Origin: Durusdinium trenchii
Taxonomy: Eukaryota; Sar; Dinophyceae; Suessiales; Symbiodiniaceae
NCBI GenBank assembly: GCA_963970005.1
Contig: CAXAMN010003558.1
Span: 1,030,247-1,094,246, forward strand
Length of the DNA stretch: 64,000 bases
Reading direction: 5' to 3'
Positions 32,366 through 44,197 of this stretch are shown here, piece after piece. The translations under genes were made by a program, and so were the position numbers. The stretch's first letter is position 1, and every line of letters starts with the position of its first letter. The notes under the pieces are model-generated. The model was not told where the DNA came from and searched no databases. It saw only the letters and a program-made list of their open reading frames with translations.

Positions 32366-32490
32366 CTTTTCGGGGAATGTTGACGGAAGTGGCAAACATG
32401 AACCGGGTAGATGCCGGTACTCCTTTGAAACCGAGTGAGGCAGAGAGGTTGGCGAAACAGCATGGAATCCGCATCATACATTTGGGCGTG
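32366..32490 (+). pseudogene. Start of copia-like reverse transcriptase, truncated
   Basis: In a shifted frame the segment reads LTFRGMLTEVANMNRVDAGT and PLKPSEAERLAKQHGIRIIH, which I recognise as the beginning of the reverse transcriptase domain in dinoflagellate copia elements. Homology ends near 32.49 kb, before any catalytic motif, and the sequence passes into the UBL-LRR array. The rest of the transposon is absent. Confidence 0.6.
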
Positions 32491-32504
32491 GGCATGGGAA
32501 TTTC

Positions 32505-33937
32505 ATGATTGGTAGAAGTTTTGTTGACACCGTTTCTGGCTTCAAAATAACTTGCAATTCTTTAGACCAAACAGAGTACCCCCTCAGTAGTACACTACAG
32601 CCTCTGGCTCTAGAAACATCTCCGGCTCTAGAAACAGTCAATGAGCAGAGTGAGAAGCTTTTGGCTCAAACAGCAAATGAAAGTAGTCTGCCACACATGG
32701 AGCTTGCCGACTCATCCAGACTTAGTACTCCCCCTGAAACGGAGCCGGTCATGGACTGCTCCTTGGTGCTGACAACGCTCTCGGGGGTTACTATCAAGGT
32801 CTCTCTCAGTGTGGCAAAATTTGATCGATTTGAGGACCTAGAGGACCAGGTTATGGGCTATCTTGTCTCAGTAACTGACCTCAAAGTGTTTGGGTGCTCC
32901 ATCGATTTTCTGCAAACTGCCACGCAGACATACCTAGAGGACCCAATCTGGGACAAGCTACAGCAAAGCATGGAATACACTATTGTCTTCAGGGATAGCA
33001 GTGTAGTCCTGCCATCGCAGGAACAACTTGAAGGATGCCCTATCTATCATGTTCCGCTTCGCTTGCTGTTCATGTCCCCATGAACCCAGAGGAAATCGTC
33101 CCGGAAGGGGCTTTTGCAGGTGTTCCACGTCTGCGACATGTCAGCGTTGAGTCAGGTATCAGGCTCATTGGAGCAGAGGCGTGGCAAAATTGTCGGCAGC
33201 TTCGCATTGTCAAACTGCCGGCCACTGTGGTAGGCATTTCCGATAACGCCTTTCGCTACTGCAAACTACTAAACAGTGTCTCGGCTCCTGGTTGCCGGGA
33301 ATTTGGATACAAAGCCTTGCGGAGTGCTGCTCCTTACAATGGGTGTATGCATGCAAATTGGTTCAGCAGCGAAACCAAGCTCGGGCATCACCTCTTTCAA
33401 GGATGCATCAACCTAGCTGAGTTTACCTTGTGTGAGCTTCCATCCCCCCGTGGGCCAACACTGCAGGACGTGACCAGTGAGCTGGCGCCAGGCTGTCTTA
33501 GCTCTACGGGAATCACCACACTTTCTCTTACGAAGGATTTTACAACTATTGGAGCGCACGCGTGTGACAGTTGCCGACTGCTTAAGAGGGTTGACCTCTT
33601 CAACACCAACGTTGAAGAAATTCCGGAATTCACCTTTGTACACTGCACTAGCCTCAGAGAAGTTCTCCTTCCGCCTACTCTCCATACAATTCGGGTTAAA
33701 GCCTTTATGAACTGTGCAGCCCTTATTGAGCTTGCCATCCCGCCCTCGCTAAAATATATTGGAAGTAGGGCTTTCTTGGATTGCACTGCCCTTAAGAGGC
33801 TCGTCAAGATGCCAGGAAGACACAAATGGCGAGGAGTCCATGCCGAAGAAAATGCTTTTGCCACTTGTCCGGATATGAGATGGCCACCCTGGCTGCATAT
33901 GATCCCGGACATGGGATATACCCCTGGTCTGGGATGA
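32505..33937 (+). pseudogene. UBL-LRR protein (array 1, first gene), one frameshift
   Basis: The frame opens through LQPLALETSPALETVNEQSE and enters a ubiquitin-like domain (SLVLTTLSGVTIKVSLSVAK, VFGCSIDFLQTATQTYLEDP). After a shift near 33.05 kb come BspA-type LRR_5 units (GAEAWQNCRQLRIVKLP, GISDNAFRYCKLLNSVSAPG, IGAHACDSCRLLKRVDLF, IRVKAFMNCAALIELAIPPS). A conserved end follows, with KWRGVHAEENAFATCPDM. Such repeats build a curved solenoid that binds other proteins. No signal peptide or membrane segment is apparent. Confidence 0.75.
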
Positions 33938-34118
33938 AGACACGTCCCTCTGACCACAGCTATCGCGGTCTCACCGTCACCCATCAAGAGTCTGGGCGCC
34001 TTAGCTCGAGTCCAGAGTAGGCCAGAAGTCACATCAAAGTACTTTTCACCTTACATAACTAGCTATAGTTGCCTTCCATGAAACAGGGAGGTGATTAGAA
34101 ATCGTCGCTGTCGAATCG

Positions 34119-35513
34119 AAACAGGTTTCCTCTAAGCGTCTATGTCATGCACTTCTTTGGGCTCAAACCAGGGAATCCCGAGTGCAGAGCATGCCTGAAG
34201 ACGCAGGTGGAGCCAGTCCACGACATGGTCGGGGAGAGCCAGGGGCACGGCCCCTCATACTGCTTACGCTGGCAGGCGACGAACTGCCCGTCACGGTGCA
34301 TCCTACTGCGCATGTCAGTCTTCAGAGCTTTGAGAATGCGGTGTTAGAAAGGCTCCCCCATATAGGAAGCAATACCACACTCGGGTGCGAACTGCAATTT
34401 GTGCAAACGAACACCCTACAGATCCTTGTAGACCCAACTCAGTACGCACTAAGTACCAACCACCAGGTATTATGTGATCGCTCGGCAATGCATGGTAGAG
34501 GCAGTACACAAGGGGCAGCTAAAAGGGGAAGTCAAGGCAATCCGGGTGCCGCGTGGTAGAAATGACAAAATTTCCCCACAAGCCTTTTCCTTTTGCGCAG
34601 AAATCCGTCACGCACTCGTTGAGAGTGGTGTCAAGATTGTCGGAGAGGCTGCGTGGAGGAGCTGTCGACAGTTCCAAATCGTCCACTTGCCAGACACAGT
34701 CGTCAGCCTATTGCATGGCGCCTTTAGCTGGTGCCAAATTCTACGAGCAGTGGTTGCCCCCGGTTGCAAGCATTTCGGCACTTCAGTATTCGAAGAGTGC
34801 GCTCCTTAACGAGGGTGGGCACGGCTCAATGCCCTAGCAATCGGCTAGCCCCCCAAGCCCAACTGAGGCCTCGAGCTTTTCAAGCATGCACAGCTCTGAG
34901 TCACAGCAATTTAGGCATGCCAGAGCCGGATGCAGCGCACCCAAACCGATGCTTGCCGGACTGCTGTTTTCTGGAGGCTGGCATTGTCGCACTTGCCTTG
35001 TCGACAGACTTCAACAGGATAGGCTCCGCCGCCTGTGCGAGCTGCCAACAGCTGCAAACTGTTGATCTGTCCCAAGCAGACGTGCTTGAGATTTTGGGCT
35101 CCGCTTTCGCACACTGTTCGCAGTTGCAACAACTCTGCCTTTCCCGCAACTTGAGGATCATTGAGCAAGAAGCCTTCCTCAAGTGTACCTCTCTACAGGA
35201 GGTTTCCACTCCACCATCCCTGCTTTACATTGCGCGACGCGCTTTTGCAGGTTGCACGCAACTTCAAGCAATACGCAGGCAAGGAAAAAGTGAAACATGG
35301 CGAGGGACATATGCCCGACCCAATGCCTTTGACAAATGTGAGCAACTCGATCAGCCCAAATGGCTCCGATTTTTGCCGGCCGATGCCAATGATTTATGGA
35401 GAGAAGACTTTCTAGAACCTGCACCAAAGGCCAGCAATGCTTTCGCGGCGGGAATGGTGCATAAGCACTCCGCCAGGAAGCTACGTCAAGTGAAATGTGC
35501 AAACATTGAGTAG
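34119..35513 (+). pseudogene. UBL-LRR protein (array 1, second gene), frameshifts
   Basis: The frame reads MPEDAGGASPRHGRGEPGAR and then LILLTLAGDELPVTVHPTAH (ubiquitin-like). After shifts near 34.5 and 34.8 kb the LRR units follow: GEAAWRSCRQFQIVHLPDTV, IGSAACASCQQLQTVDLSQA, IIEQEAFLKCTSLQEVSTPP, and the C-terminal cap (NAFDKCEQLDQPKWLRFLPA). It differs from the first gene in sequence but not in plan. Its 3' flank is the conserved tail that ends in an A-run at 36425. Confidence 0.7.
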
Positions 35514-36425
35514 AGTCGCCAACTTGTTTTCGACATTCACGATACAGTAAGCCAATAGGAATGAGAGCCTTAGCTCCTCGTTCCCAACAGGCGGGTGGTA
35601 GAGAGTGGCAATGGAGGATGCCCAGGGGGAACCTTAGTTCCCTCTGATGTCCGACATTACCAATTTTGTACAAAGAGGCACATATACCATGCTAGGATAG
35701 GTCCACGGTCTCACCTGTTTCACACGGGCCTTGCACGCAACAGGACAATGCTTTTGCAATGACGCAGCATTTCTCAAGGTTAGGGCGCACCCCGTTCTGG
35801 CACCTTTGTGTGCCGAAGGGTGCAGAGATGACCTCCCTTCGGGGGGGTGAGCCTTTCGCACCCTTACCTGCAGGCTTTCGTCGTTTGCTATGGCCGCCAC
35901 TGCCTGAACACTACCAACTACTATGCCTCTTGACTTGTATGTGCAACCAGTTGCAAGGGTTGTGCTACAAGAAAGGATTTTTCCACGGCGTGATCTGCAT
36001 AGCAACCACTGATCCACTTAGGCAAGGATCAGACCTGCGTTAGAGCATACCAATGCCCGGGACTTGCATTGTGACCAGGTTTTTGCCACTCTGTGCAGTG
36101 GCCGCTGGTCACTGGTAATAGTGATGTGAAGTCCATTTGACGACTTCGTTGAGATTTTGCTAGAGCACAAACCCTCGCTGCCATGCTCTTCTTTCGTGAA
36201 TTCAGGCCCATAGACAGTCAGCAGTCATCGTCTCACTTGTTTCACCCTAGTACAGAGGAAATACTACTTGGTGGTGGAGTCTCGGCCTGTGGGCTGTGGT
36301 TGGTTTTGTTTGGTTACTTGTTGGGTTGTTTTTGTCCTTTTCTCCACCATCTGATTGTATTTCCCTTCCTTCAATGATGACCTGGGCACCATGCCCACAC
36401 GGCGTCCGTACTCGTGGAAAAAAAA
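35514..36425 (+). mobile_element. Poly(A)-ended tail (copy c)
   Basis: This tail follows the stop of the UBL-LRR gene and ends GCGTCCGTACTCGTGG plus eight A's (36418-36425). It is collinear with copy b (24.0-24.9 kb). A TG-rich stretch (about 36.27-36.35 kb) precedes the end. Confidence 0.65.
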
Positions 36426-36429
36426 CTAG

Positions 36430-37012
36430 AAGATGGTTCTGGCGCACTCGATAGAGCGAATCAAGTGGAAGAAGAAACAGAAGAAGTTGAAGATGACAAG
36501 TATGTACCGCCGGACGGACAAGGGTGTTTCTCCTTCAGGCAAAGCCTCCTCCTCCGAGCTAAAGACACCTACGCAGCTCGTTCCATTGGCAACAAGTATG
36601 AGATCATCTCCAGATGGCTCCTCACAGGACTAGCGGTGGTTCTCTCAAGGCCAAACTGGCTACTTCTTGCCAAAAAAGGGACCTGACCTACACCCCTCAA
36701 GAGTTGCTCCAGAAATACTATCAGGGAGGATACCCTGTTGGCCTCAAAGACAAAGTAGAGCGGCCCTATGCGCTCCCAAAGCGCAATGCCATCACAGAGG
36801 CGGAGTGGTGTCGCAGGGTCGGGTGGTTTTGCCACTCGCAATATTTGCAAGACATGGAGGTCCTGTATAATGAACGTACAGGATCGGCTTTTGAAGAGTT
36901 TTACGGGTCAATGGACCATACCAACCCCATCCAAGCGACAGAATGCGACCAAATCGAAGAGGAACAAAAGGAACCACCAGCACGAACCGGACAGTCAGAA
37001 CCAATGCAATAA
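36430..37012 (+). pseudogene. Unknown protein upstream of array 2, frameshifted
   Basis: Frames in succession give IERIKWKKKQKKLKMTSMYR, then DLTYTPQELLQKYYQGGYPV, GLKDKVERPYALPKRNAITE and AEWCRRVGWFCHSQYLQDME. The second half is clearly protein-like. The position, upstream of a UBL-LRR gene on the same strand, parallels that of the RWDxLCAWL protein in other copies, but I see no convincing similarity between the two. Confidence 0.4.
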
Positions 37013-37070
37013 ATGGTGGCGGCCATTGGCTCAAACCAGCCCTAACTACTGCTGCAACACCATCCCTCAT

Positions 37071-38216
37071 GGATACCAGAGACAGCGATGCAGATCAGTT
37101 GGCAGGCATTTGCCGCTGTCCCTTGAGGCTTGTCACGTTAGCAGGAAATGAAATTGAAACTACTGTCCCACTGGGCATTTACCATCGTTGGGAAATGCTT
37201 GGAGACTACCTAGTAGAGCTATTGGCCAACAAGTATGGCCTTGACACCTTTGGATGTGAGCTGGCACTTCTGTCAGATGAGGCCGACAGCCCCCTCAGTG
37301 ACCCCATTCATGAGAAGCTCTGGGAGAACAACCGCTACCAACTCACTGTCTGGAATAGCCTCCGAGTAATATCCTCGAAGGAACAAATCAGAAGGGAAGA
37401 ATATGCGGACCACCCCAAAGCAATCTCGGTTCCGATGAATGGGACCGGCATTCTTCCTGCCAAAGCATTCTTTGCCGTAGCGCGTCTTCGGCATGTCCAA
37501 GTTGAGGCGGGATATCATACCATTGAGCGACAAGCATGGCGATACTGCCACACGCTTACCATAGTTAAACTGCCCAGCTCTGTGGTTACAGTGGCGAATG
37601 CTGTATTTCAAGGATGTTATGCACTTACCACAGTGGTGATGCCAGGGTGCCTATTCTTAGGTGCTCGACTTTTTGCAGAATGTTGTGCTCTAGAACAGGT
37701 GGGAGTGCTTACAGTGCGCCCCTGCAGATTAGCCTGTGGTGCCACAATCTCACCCTATGCCTTTGAAGGTTGCATAAGGCTAGCTTGCCAACGGGGTGCT
37801 TCCATTCGTCAGGCATTCAAGACATCCACCTTTCGCAAGCAACTGAGTTTATCGGTCGTAAGGCCTTTGCACAATGCCAGCAATTAATTGCCATTGACCT
37901 TTCACACACGCGAGTGAGAATAGTGCAAGTGCAAGTATTCTCACACTGTCGAGCCTTGGCGCAGATCACCCTGCCAAAACATCTCACAGAAATAGGCGCT
38001 GAAGCCTTTGAAGCTTGTGTTTCGCTTTGTACAATAGCACTTCCGCCGTTTGTAAGCAGCATTGGGTACCGTGCCTTTGCGGAGTGCAGCAGTCTGATAT
38101 GTCTCACACAACGCAGTGACAGAGCAAGCCAGCACGGCATCCAAGTTGCAGCTAATGCTCTCGATGGGTGTCAGGCCCTAGTCGTTCCTGGAGGAATCTG
38201 TGGTTTGGCTGTTTAG
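37071..38216 (+). pseudogene. UBL-LRR protein (array 2, first gene), one frameshift
   Basis: It begins MDTRDSDADQLAGICRCPLR at the ATG 37 bases after a spliced-leader-like sequence. The ubiquitin-like domain reads VTLAGNEIETTVPLGIYHRW and FGCELALLSDEADSPLSDPI. LRR units follow (ERQAWRYCHTLTIVKLPSSV, ANAVFQGCYALTTVVMPG). After a shift near 37.8 kb the solenoid continues to FIGRKAFAQCQQLIAIDLSH and IGAEAFEACVSLCTIALPPF. Confidence 0.7.
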
Positions 38217-38409
38217 AGGAAAAAAATTCTTCAACGATCAGATGACTGCCCGTGCAGTTGTCCTGTATACACTACACACAGAACAAGCTATTAGCCAAAG
38301 CGAGTCACAAGCGAGTCACAAGTTGAAGCGCAAGCAAAATGTAAGTAGACGCAATCCCTTTGGGCTCGAAGAAAAGAGTGCAAAGTCATATAGAGGGGAG
38401 ACTGCCATG

Positions 38410-39600
38410 ATTGCTGACCATATCTCAGTGTCTACTTCGCAGTGGAGTGAAGAAAGGGCACTGACTGTGCATTTGGTCTTGACCACATTAGCTGGCGATG
38501 AAGCCCAGCTAACAATTGAAATTCAAGAGTTCGACCGACTGCAAGAATTTGAAAATGCAGTCATGGAACAGCTGCCTGTGATAGGTGAAAGCAGCACCTT
38601 TGGGTGCGAACTAAGCTTTGTTTGTCGCAACTCGCAACAGAAGCTAGTTGACCCAATCTGGCACACGTTGCGAGATTGCAACTGCTTTACTGTTGTTGTC
38701 AGCCCCTGCTTTGAGCAAGCCGAGCATAAGGGGCAAATGCAAGGGGAAGCCAAAGCCCTGCAAGTCCCGTTCTACTATATCGATAGAGTTTTTCCCGCAG
38801 GCCTTTTCGCATGTGGCAAAAGTGCGGCATGTGCAAGTTGATGCAGGCTACCGTATAATAGGGGAGGGGGCTTGGCGCAACTGCCAGCACCTCCAAATTG
38901 TACATCTGGACAGCACTGTAACCAGCCTGCAAACGCAAGCCTCTCACCGCTGCTATGCATTGCGCAGAGTCATTGCACCAGGATGCAAGCAGTTTGGAGC
39001 ACAGGTCTTTGAAGAGTGCTGTGCGCTTCTGCAGATTGGGACTACTCATGATGCCACCAAGCTGCGTCAAATCAATTTCGAGCTGACGGAGCACCAGCCG
39101 AACGGCCGGACGCGATGTTTGCCGGAATGCTGCTTCATGGAAGCTGGCTTAACCGCATTGACCCTACCTCCAGATTTTAATTGGATGGGGCCGAGTGCCT
39201 GCGAGCGGTGTATGCAGCTGCAATTAGTAGATCTCTCACGAAGTGAAATCATAGAAATCATGGAGGTACCTTTGCACACTGCAAACACTTGCAAACATTA
39301 AAACTCCCTGGAGTATTGAGGATGATTCGACAGGAAGCCTTCCTCAAATGTGCCTCCTTAACAGAGGTGCACGTGCCTCCCACATTGCTCTATATTGCAC
39401 GACGAGCATTTGCGGGGTGCACACAGCTCTGTTGCTTTCAGAGAAATGGCCAAAGTGTGACCTGGCGGGGCACCTACTCTCGAGGAAATGCTTTTCTTCG
39501 CTGTGACAACTTAGATATGCCGAATTGGGTTCGACGGTTGCCACGCACTCAAGAAGACGAGGATCAATGGGCAGATGACTCTTTTGCTGCCCTCGATTAA
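38410..39600 (+). pseudogene. UBL-LRR protein (array 2, second gene), two frameshifts
   Basis: The frame MIADHISVSTSQWSEERALT leads into the ubiquitin-like domain VLTTLAGDEAQLTIEIQEFD. LRR units continue in two further frames: RHVQVDAGYRIIGEGAWRNC, RMIRQEAFLKCASLTEVHVP and TLLYIARRAFAGCTQLCCFQ, ending NAFLRCDNLDMPNWVRRLPR. Shifts lie near 38.75 and 39.28 kb. Confidence 0.7.
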
Positions 39601-40837
39601 GGGCTGGTGTCGATGTGCTCACGGATGTCTTGCATCACTGCTTGCGCCCGTGTGCTGGCTAGACCCCAATCATATCCCAATCACATCTCGTGATGTCTTT
39701 TTGAAAGCTGCAAGCGCACTTCGGTTTATCAATCATGACTACATAAGCAAAGTAGGCTGCTGACCAACACCCGTGTGCTGGTCCTGCGCGTACCAGCCAA
39801 TGACACAGTGCTAGCTGCCTTCGTCGACACTGAGTAGTTAGCCAGTCCCAGCCTGCTACCCGTGTAGTGGTTCTGGATGAGTATAGCGTACAGAATTAGG
39901 AAAACGGCGTCTCACCCTGTTTCACCTCCTAACGTAGCATCGTAGTTCATGGGGCACATGCATGTTTGGCCGCTCCTGATGGCCGCGGTGGAAAGAGGCT
40001 GATAGAAGAAGAAAAGCAACGCAAGGTGCAGTAATTGTCCAGGATGACTGCCCACACCTGGAGCATGTCACGCTTTACGCTCTATATCAAGCCCTGTGTG
40101 CTTGACTTGCCTGACATGCTCTGATTGATCCTCCCCCTCTGGGGGAGGAAAGGGAGCCACCTCTCCCTTGCCACCTCTTTTGAACCATTTCGGCGACCTC
40201 GCACTGTCCTTCATCCTCGGCTTTTTGGAAATACCGAGCTGAGTGACCGTGGTTTTCCTTTGACGGCACCTCCTTGGTTCCGCATTCGTGGCTACCTGCT
40301 GGCAAAAAGGCAAATCGTGACGAATGGACCCAGGTCAATGGGCCATTCCCTCACTAGCAATTCGCTTCTATTTGATGCACACTTTCACTGGTGGTAAGAG
40401 CACAGTAGCAATGCTGCAATTTTGGACTGTGCCATCCTTTCCATCTTTTTCATCCTTGCCTTTTTGGTGGTGCTACGGCACTCATAGGGTGATAAATGGC
40501 TAAGCAGTACTTGCCACAGCACATGCAACCGTTTGCTCGCTGGGCTCTTATGCCCCTGATTCGATTGCACCTTGCTCCGCTTCATGAAGAACAAGAAGTA
40601 CTGAGCGTTTTGCGGAATTCATCGCCCCTGTTTCACCTTCTTCATGCCTTCTTGGCTCTCGGAGCTGCGCTACAGGTTGCACTCGTTCGGGGTCTTGTTG
40701 TGTTGTTTTTTGGTGGGTGTTGGGTTGCTTTGGTCCTTTCGTGTTTTGTGCAACCTGTCTAGTAACTCCTTCTTAACTCGACTAAGGTGACTTGTGCATG
40801 ACCTGCACACACAGCGCCTCCACTCGTGCAAAAAAAA
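39601..40837 (+). mobile_element. Poly(A)-ended tail (copy d, diverged)
   Basis: Only the last part resembles the other tails: a GT-rich segment and then CAGCGCCTCCACTCGTGC plus eight A's (40830-40837). The preceding 1 kb has no convincing gene. Confidence 0.5.
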
Positions 40838-40841
40838 CAGA

Positions 40842-41090
40842 AGCATGGCACTCATGCCGTCAGCTCCGAATTGTCAAACTGCCGTCAACAGTCGTTAGCA
40901 TTTCTGACAACGCATTTCGAAGCTGTAAACTGCTCAACAGTGTCACTGCCCCTGGTTGCCGAGAGTTTAGCTACAAAGCCTTTGATGAGTGCTGTTCACT
41001 GCAGTGGGTCTATACCACTGAAGTGGTGCTAAGGCACCCGCCATGGTTCCTTGATGAAATGTCCAAAGGTCAGGGGGATTCCGTATAAAG
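40842..41090 (+). pseudogene. UBL-LRR middle fragment abutting an A-run
   Basis: Directly after the A-run the sequence enters LRR code in mid-repeat: AWHSCRQLRIVKLPSTVVSI, SDNAFRSCKLLNSVTAPGCR, then YKAFDECCSLQW, matching 33.18-33.33 kb. Neither the N-terminal nor the C-terminal part of this copy was found in the window. Confidence 0.6.
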
Positions 41091-42238
41091 CTCCTCATCA
41101 AAGGCGTCCGAATCTGGCGCTTCTGTGGGTAGCAGCTCCACCCATGACGGTTTTTCAAAGTTGTCACACAGCAAAAGTTCTGCCTGAACGTGTCGTCAAG
41201 GGGAGTGAAACATCTCAATTGCTCGCACCCACAAAAGGCTCGAATGCCTATTTCCTGGAGCTCCGTCGGAATGACCACCTCCTGGAGCGCAATGCAGCTG
41301 AGGAAAGCTTCTTTACCGATTTGCGTCAAGCGTGGCGGCAGCCAAATGTGGGTCATGGCCTTTGAGAAGGGCTGTGATATCTGTGCACATGAGGTTGACT
41401 TCCACAAGTCGCTTGCAGTTTTCACAAGCCCGCGGGCCAATTTTGTGAAAGTCGCTTGGGAGGCAGAGGGTTTCAAGACCCGCCCCGCAAAATGCACGTT
41501 CAGGCAGCGCTCTTGCCTTGTTTGTTTGGTCCATGGCAAAAGTGATGGATGTGAGCGTGAGGCAGCTCTCGAAAGCATATCGGCCCAGCTGTGCTCCTGG
41601 TGCCAGGACATTGCTGTCATTTGCCGCTTGGCTGACACCGATTCTGCTGAGAGAGCAGCACTCCGCAAACACTCTTCGACTGAACTGAACACAGCCTGGG
41701 GCCACCACCTCCCGAAGGGCATAGCAGCCTTGAAAAGCTCATCTTCTGAGCTCAAGACTGAGGAGGGGAGCTTGACGATCTGCAGCTGCTGACACCCCTG
41801 CCAGGCCGCAAATCCTACGTGCTGGATTCCTTCAGCAATTTCCACATGCCGGAGCATAGGTGCTGCATAGAAAGCCCTGTCAGCAATTTCTCTACGTGGA
41901 TTGACAGGGACTCGAACTGCTTTGCGGTAGTTCTCTTCATCACCTTCTTGGAATTGCCAGATAGAGTGGCCCTCCACCATGCAGGGCCGAACCACAATCT
42001 GCAGCTTCCTTTGTTGCATTAGTGCTGTGTGGAAGGCTGCTGGCAAGGGTAGCTGTGCAGCAAAATCGATAAGGTCAACCTCGCAGCGAAAAACATCAAT
42101 GTCAGACACGGTTGGCAGGAAGCAAAGGATATCATCTTCCAGTTGCATCATGTCCTCATAATGAGCGATATTAGTTTGCATGTATGCTTGACTGCTTTGA
42201 GCCACAAAAATTGTGGCAGCAAGCGATGGTGGTTGCAA
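41090..42238 (-). pseudogene. UBL-LRR protein (minus strand), two frameshifts
   Basis: The frame reads MQPPSLAATIFVAQSSQAYM, then the ubiquitin-like part (IAHYEDMMQLEDDILCFLPT, VFRCEVDLIDFAAQLPLPAA), the linker IVVRPCMVEGHSIWQFQEGD and LRR units (LRHVEIAEGIQHVGFAAWQG). It continues in another frame (VAPGCVQFSRRVFAECCSLS, IGPRACENCKRLVEVNLMCT) and back to the first (LTQIGKEAFLSCIALQEVVI). It is closest to the inverted copy at 21.6-22.4 kb. Confidence 0.7.
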
Positions 42239-42289
42239 AAAGCGCTTATAGTAAAAGAAAAAGGATGGCTGAGGCCACCCCTTTCAGGG

Positions 42290-42697
42290 GAAATCACTCC
42301 ATTCAGGCACCGTGCCTGTGTGTTTGGGCTGCTGCGACGGGTTCCTTACTGCCACCACCAATGTGGAGGAGGCGGTGGGGGAGGCTGGCTGCGGGTAAGC
42401 GGGCGGGCTGCCGACGAGGAGCTGCGACCACCTGGGGGAGGGACTGCGCGCCGGGCTTTATTGCGAGCCACAGAGTCATCTCGGCTGACTCCCTGTTGGT
42501 CTCTGAGCTCCTGCTTATGGCGTTCTAGCTTCTTCCGAAGCGTGGGGTCACTAGACAGCCATGCACAGAGCTTGTCCCACCGGTCCTCTGTTTATACTAT
42601 CGGACCATATTGGTGGTACGGGCAATCGTCTTCCTGTACCTGGGGTAGCCTTGGGAGTAGTAGAGTCTGAGTGGGTCCTCCGGCAGCCTTGTCAGTC
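42290..42697 (-). pseudogene. Conserved RWDxLCAWL-type protein, truncated by an A-run
   Basis: Minus frames give RWDKLCAWLSSDP, then an HKQELRDQQG segment, an NKARRAVPP segment and a serine/proline end, matching the copy at 22.54-22.87 kb. Upstream it stops at the A-run of tail copy e (42698-42702), so its 5' part has been displaced by that insertion. Confidence 0.5.
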
Positions 42698-43718
42698 TTT
42701 TTCCACGAGTGCGGACGCCGTGTGGGCGGAGTGCCCAGGTCATCATTGAAAGGGAAGGAAACACGACATGATGAGGGGGAAAAGAACACAAGCGACCCAA
42801 AACAAGCAAAAACCCACCAAACCAAAACAAAAACCAGAAACCAAAAAACCACCACGGCCAGAGGCCGATTCCCCCTCATCTAAGCGCGTTTCCTCTGTAC
42901 GAGGGTGAGACATGTGAAAACGACAAAAGCTGACTGTTAACTAAGGGCCTGAATTCACTACGAAAGTCGGTCGGCATGGTCAGCGCAAGAGCGGAGTGCA
43001 GCGGAGCCTATCAAAGGGGCCTCGCCCCACCCACCAAGCTGTGACCAAGAGGGCCACTGCATCGAGTGGCAAAAGCGATGTTCAGGTGCTTTGCAAGACC
43101 TGCATTGTTTATTGTCAGCCAGTCTGATCCTTGCCCAGGGGAGTCAGTTGCTGCTCTGCCTGGCAAGCCATGGAAAAGGCCCATCTCGTTGCACAACCCT
43201 TTCAATTGATTGCACGACAGAGACGAGAGGCATGTCGATTGTGAGGCAGTGGAGGCAGAGACAACGAAAGAGGTTTGCTGACGATGGTGATTCCATCCTC
43301 CCCGAAGGGAGGTCACCTTTGCACCTTTTAGCATTCAAGGAGTGCCATTGTGGTACTCTCTGTTTCAAAAAGAGAGAGCTGCACTGAGATGCAAAAAGTC
43401 TCCTGTTGCGTGCAAGGCCCGGGTGAAACCAGTGAAACGTGGACCTATCCTAGCATGGTACTTGTGCCTCTTTGTACAGCAATGGTCATGGCGTGGCCGC
43501 TGCAAGGAGAACTAAGGTTCCCCCTGGCAACCTTCCATTACCATTCTCTACCACCCGCCTCTTAGGAGCGAAAGCTAAGGCTCTCATTCCTACAGGCTCA
43601 CTGTAACGTAGTTACTGGGGCCGAAATGATGGCTTAGCCTGAGCTTTCTTGAACCTGGCTCACAAAATTGAGATAGCAGAATAGCAGTCCCTTCCACTGT
43701 CATTCGAGCTTTGCCAGT
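42698..43718 (-). mobile_element. Poly(A)-ended tail (copy e)
   Basis: It is nearly identical over long stretches to copy a at 16.45-17.46 kb, including GCAAGAGCGGAGTGCAGCGG and GTTCCCCCTGGCAACCTTCC (plus strand). It ends in five A's on the minus strand. With the LRR fragment at 43719-44006 it forms a 1.3-kb copy cut short at its 5' end, as expected of incomplete reverse transcription. Confidence 0.65.
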
Positions 43719-44006
43719 TTAGCGTGTGGCTGCTTGGAAGTCGTCTCTCCATTGGTCATCGGCATTAGGCGGCAGGAATCGGAGCCATTGGGGCTTGTCT
43801 AATTGCTCGCATTTGTCAAAGGCATTGAGCCGGGCATATGTACCTCGCCACGTCTTGCTTTTCCTTTTTTTACGAACTGCTCGAAGCTGCGTACAGCCTG
43901 CAAAAGCACGCCGAGCAATGTAAAGCAGGGATGGTGGGATGTAGACTTCTTGCAGCGAGGTGCACTTGTGAAAGGCTTCTTGCTCAATGATGCGTAAGCA
44001 GTTGGT
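43719..44006 (-). pseudogene. UBL-LRR C-terminal fragment, 5'-truncated
   Basis: The frame reads RIIEQEAFHKCTSLQEVYIP, PSLLYIARRAFAGCTQLRAV, then NAFDKCEQLDKPQWLRFLPP, and stops. Homology to the other copies ends abruptly near 44.0 kb. It provides the uninterrupted version of the site hit by the 7.2-kb insertion. Confidence 0.7.
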
Positions 44007-44018
44007 ACCAGCACCAAA

Positions 44019-44052
44019 AGCCATTCATCAACAAAAGGGTTGATGAATGGCT
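44019..44052. repeat. Perfect 14-bp hairpin at the edge of a truncated LRR copy
   Basis: AGCCATTCATCAAC and its exact reverse complement are separated by six bases. It starts about 13 bases beyond the last LRR homology. Confidence 0.7.
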
Positions 44053-44197
44053 AACGTGGCACCCACCAACCAGCCAGCTCGTTCATGATGAGCTTAGGTT
44101 ATATAATGATGTTCATAACAAATTCCGACTCCACGGCTGGGAATTTGGGCGGAGGCCGACAAAGGTCGACTGGTTTGTCACCTGTTGCTCCAACCTG

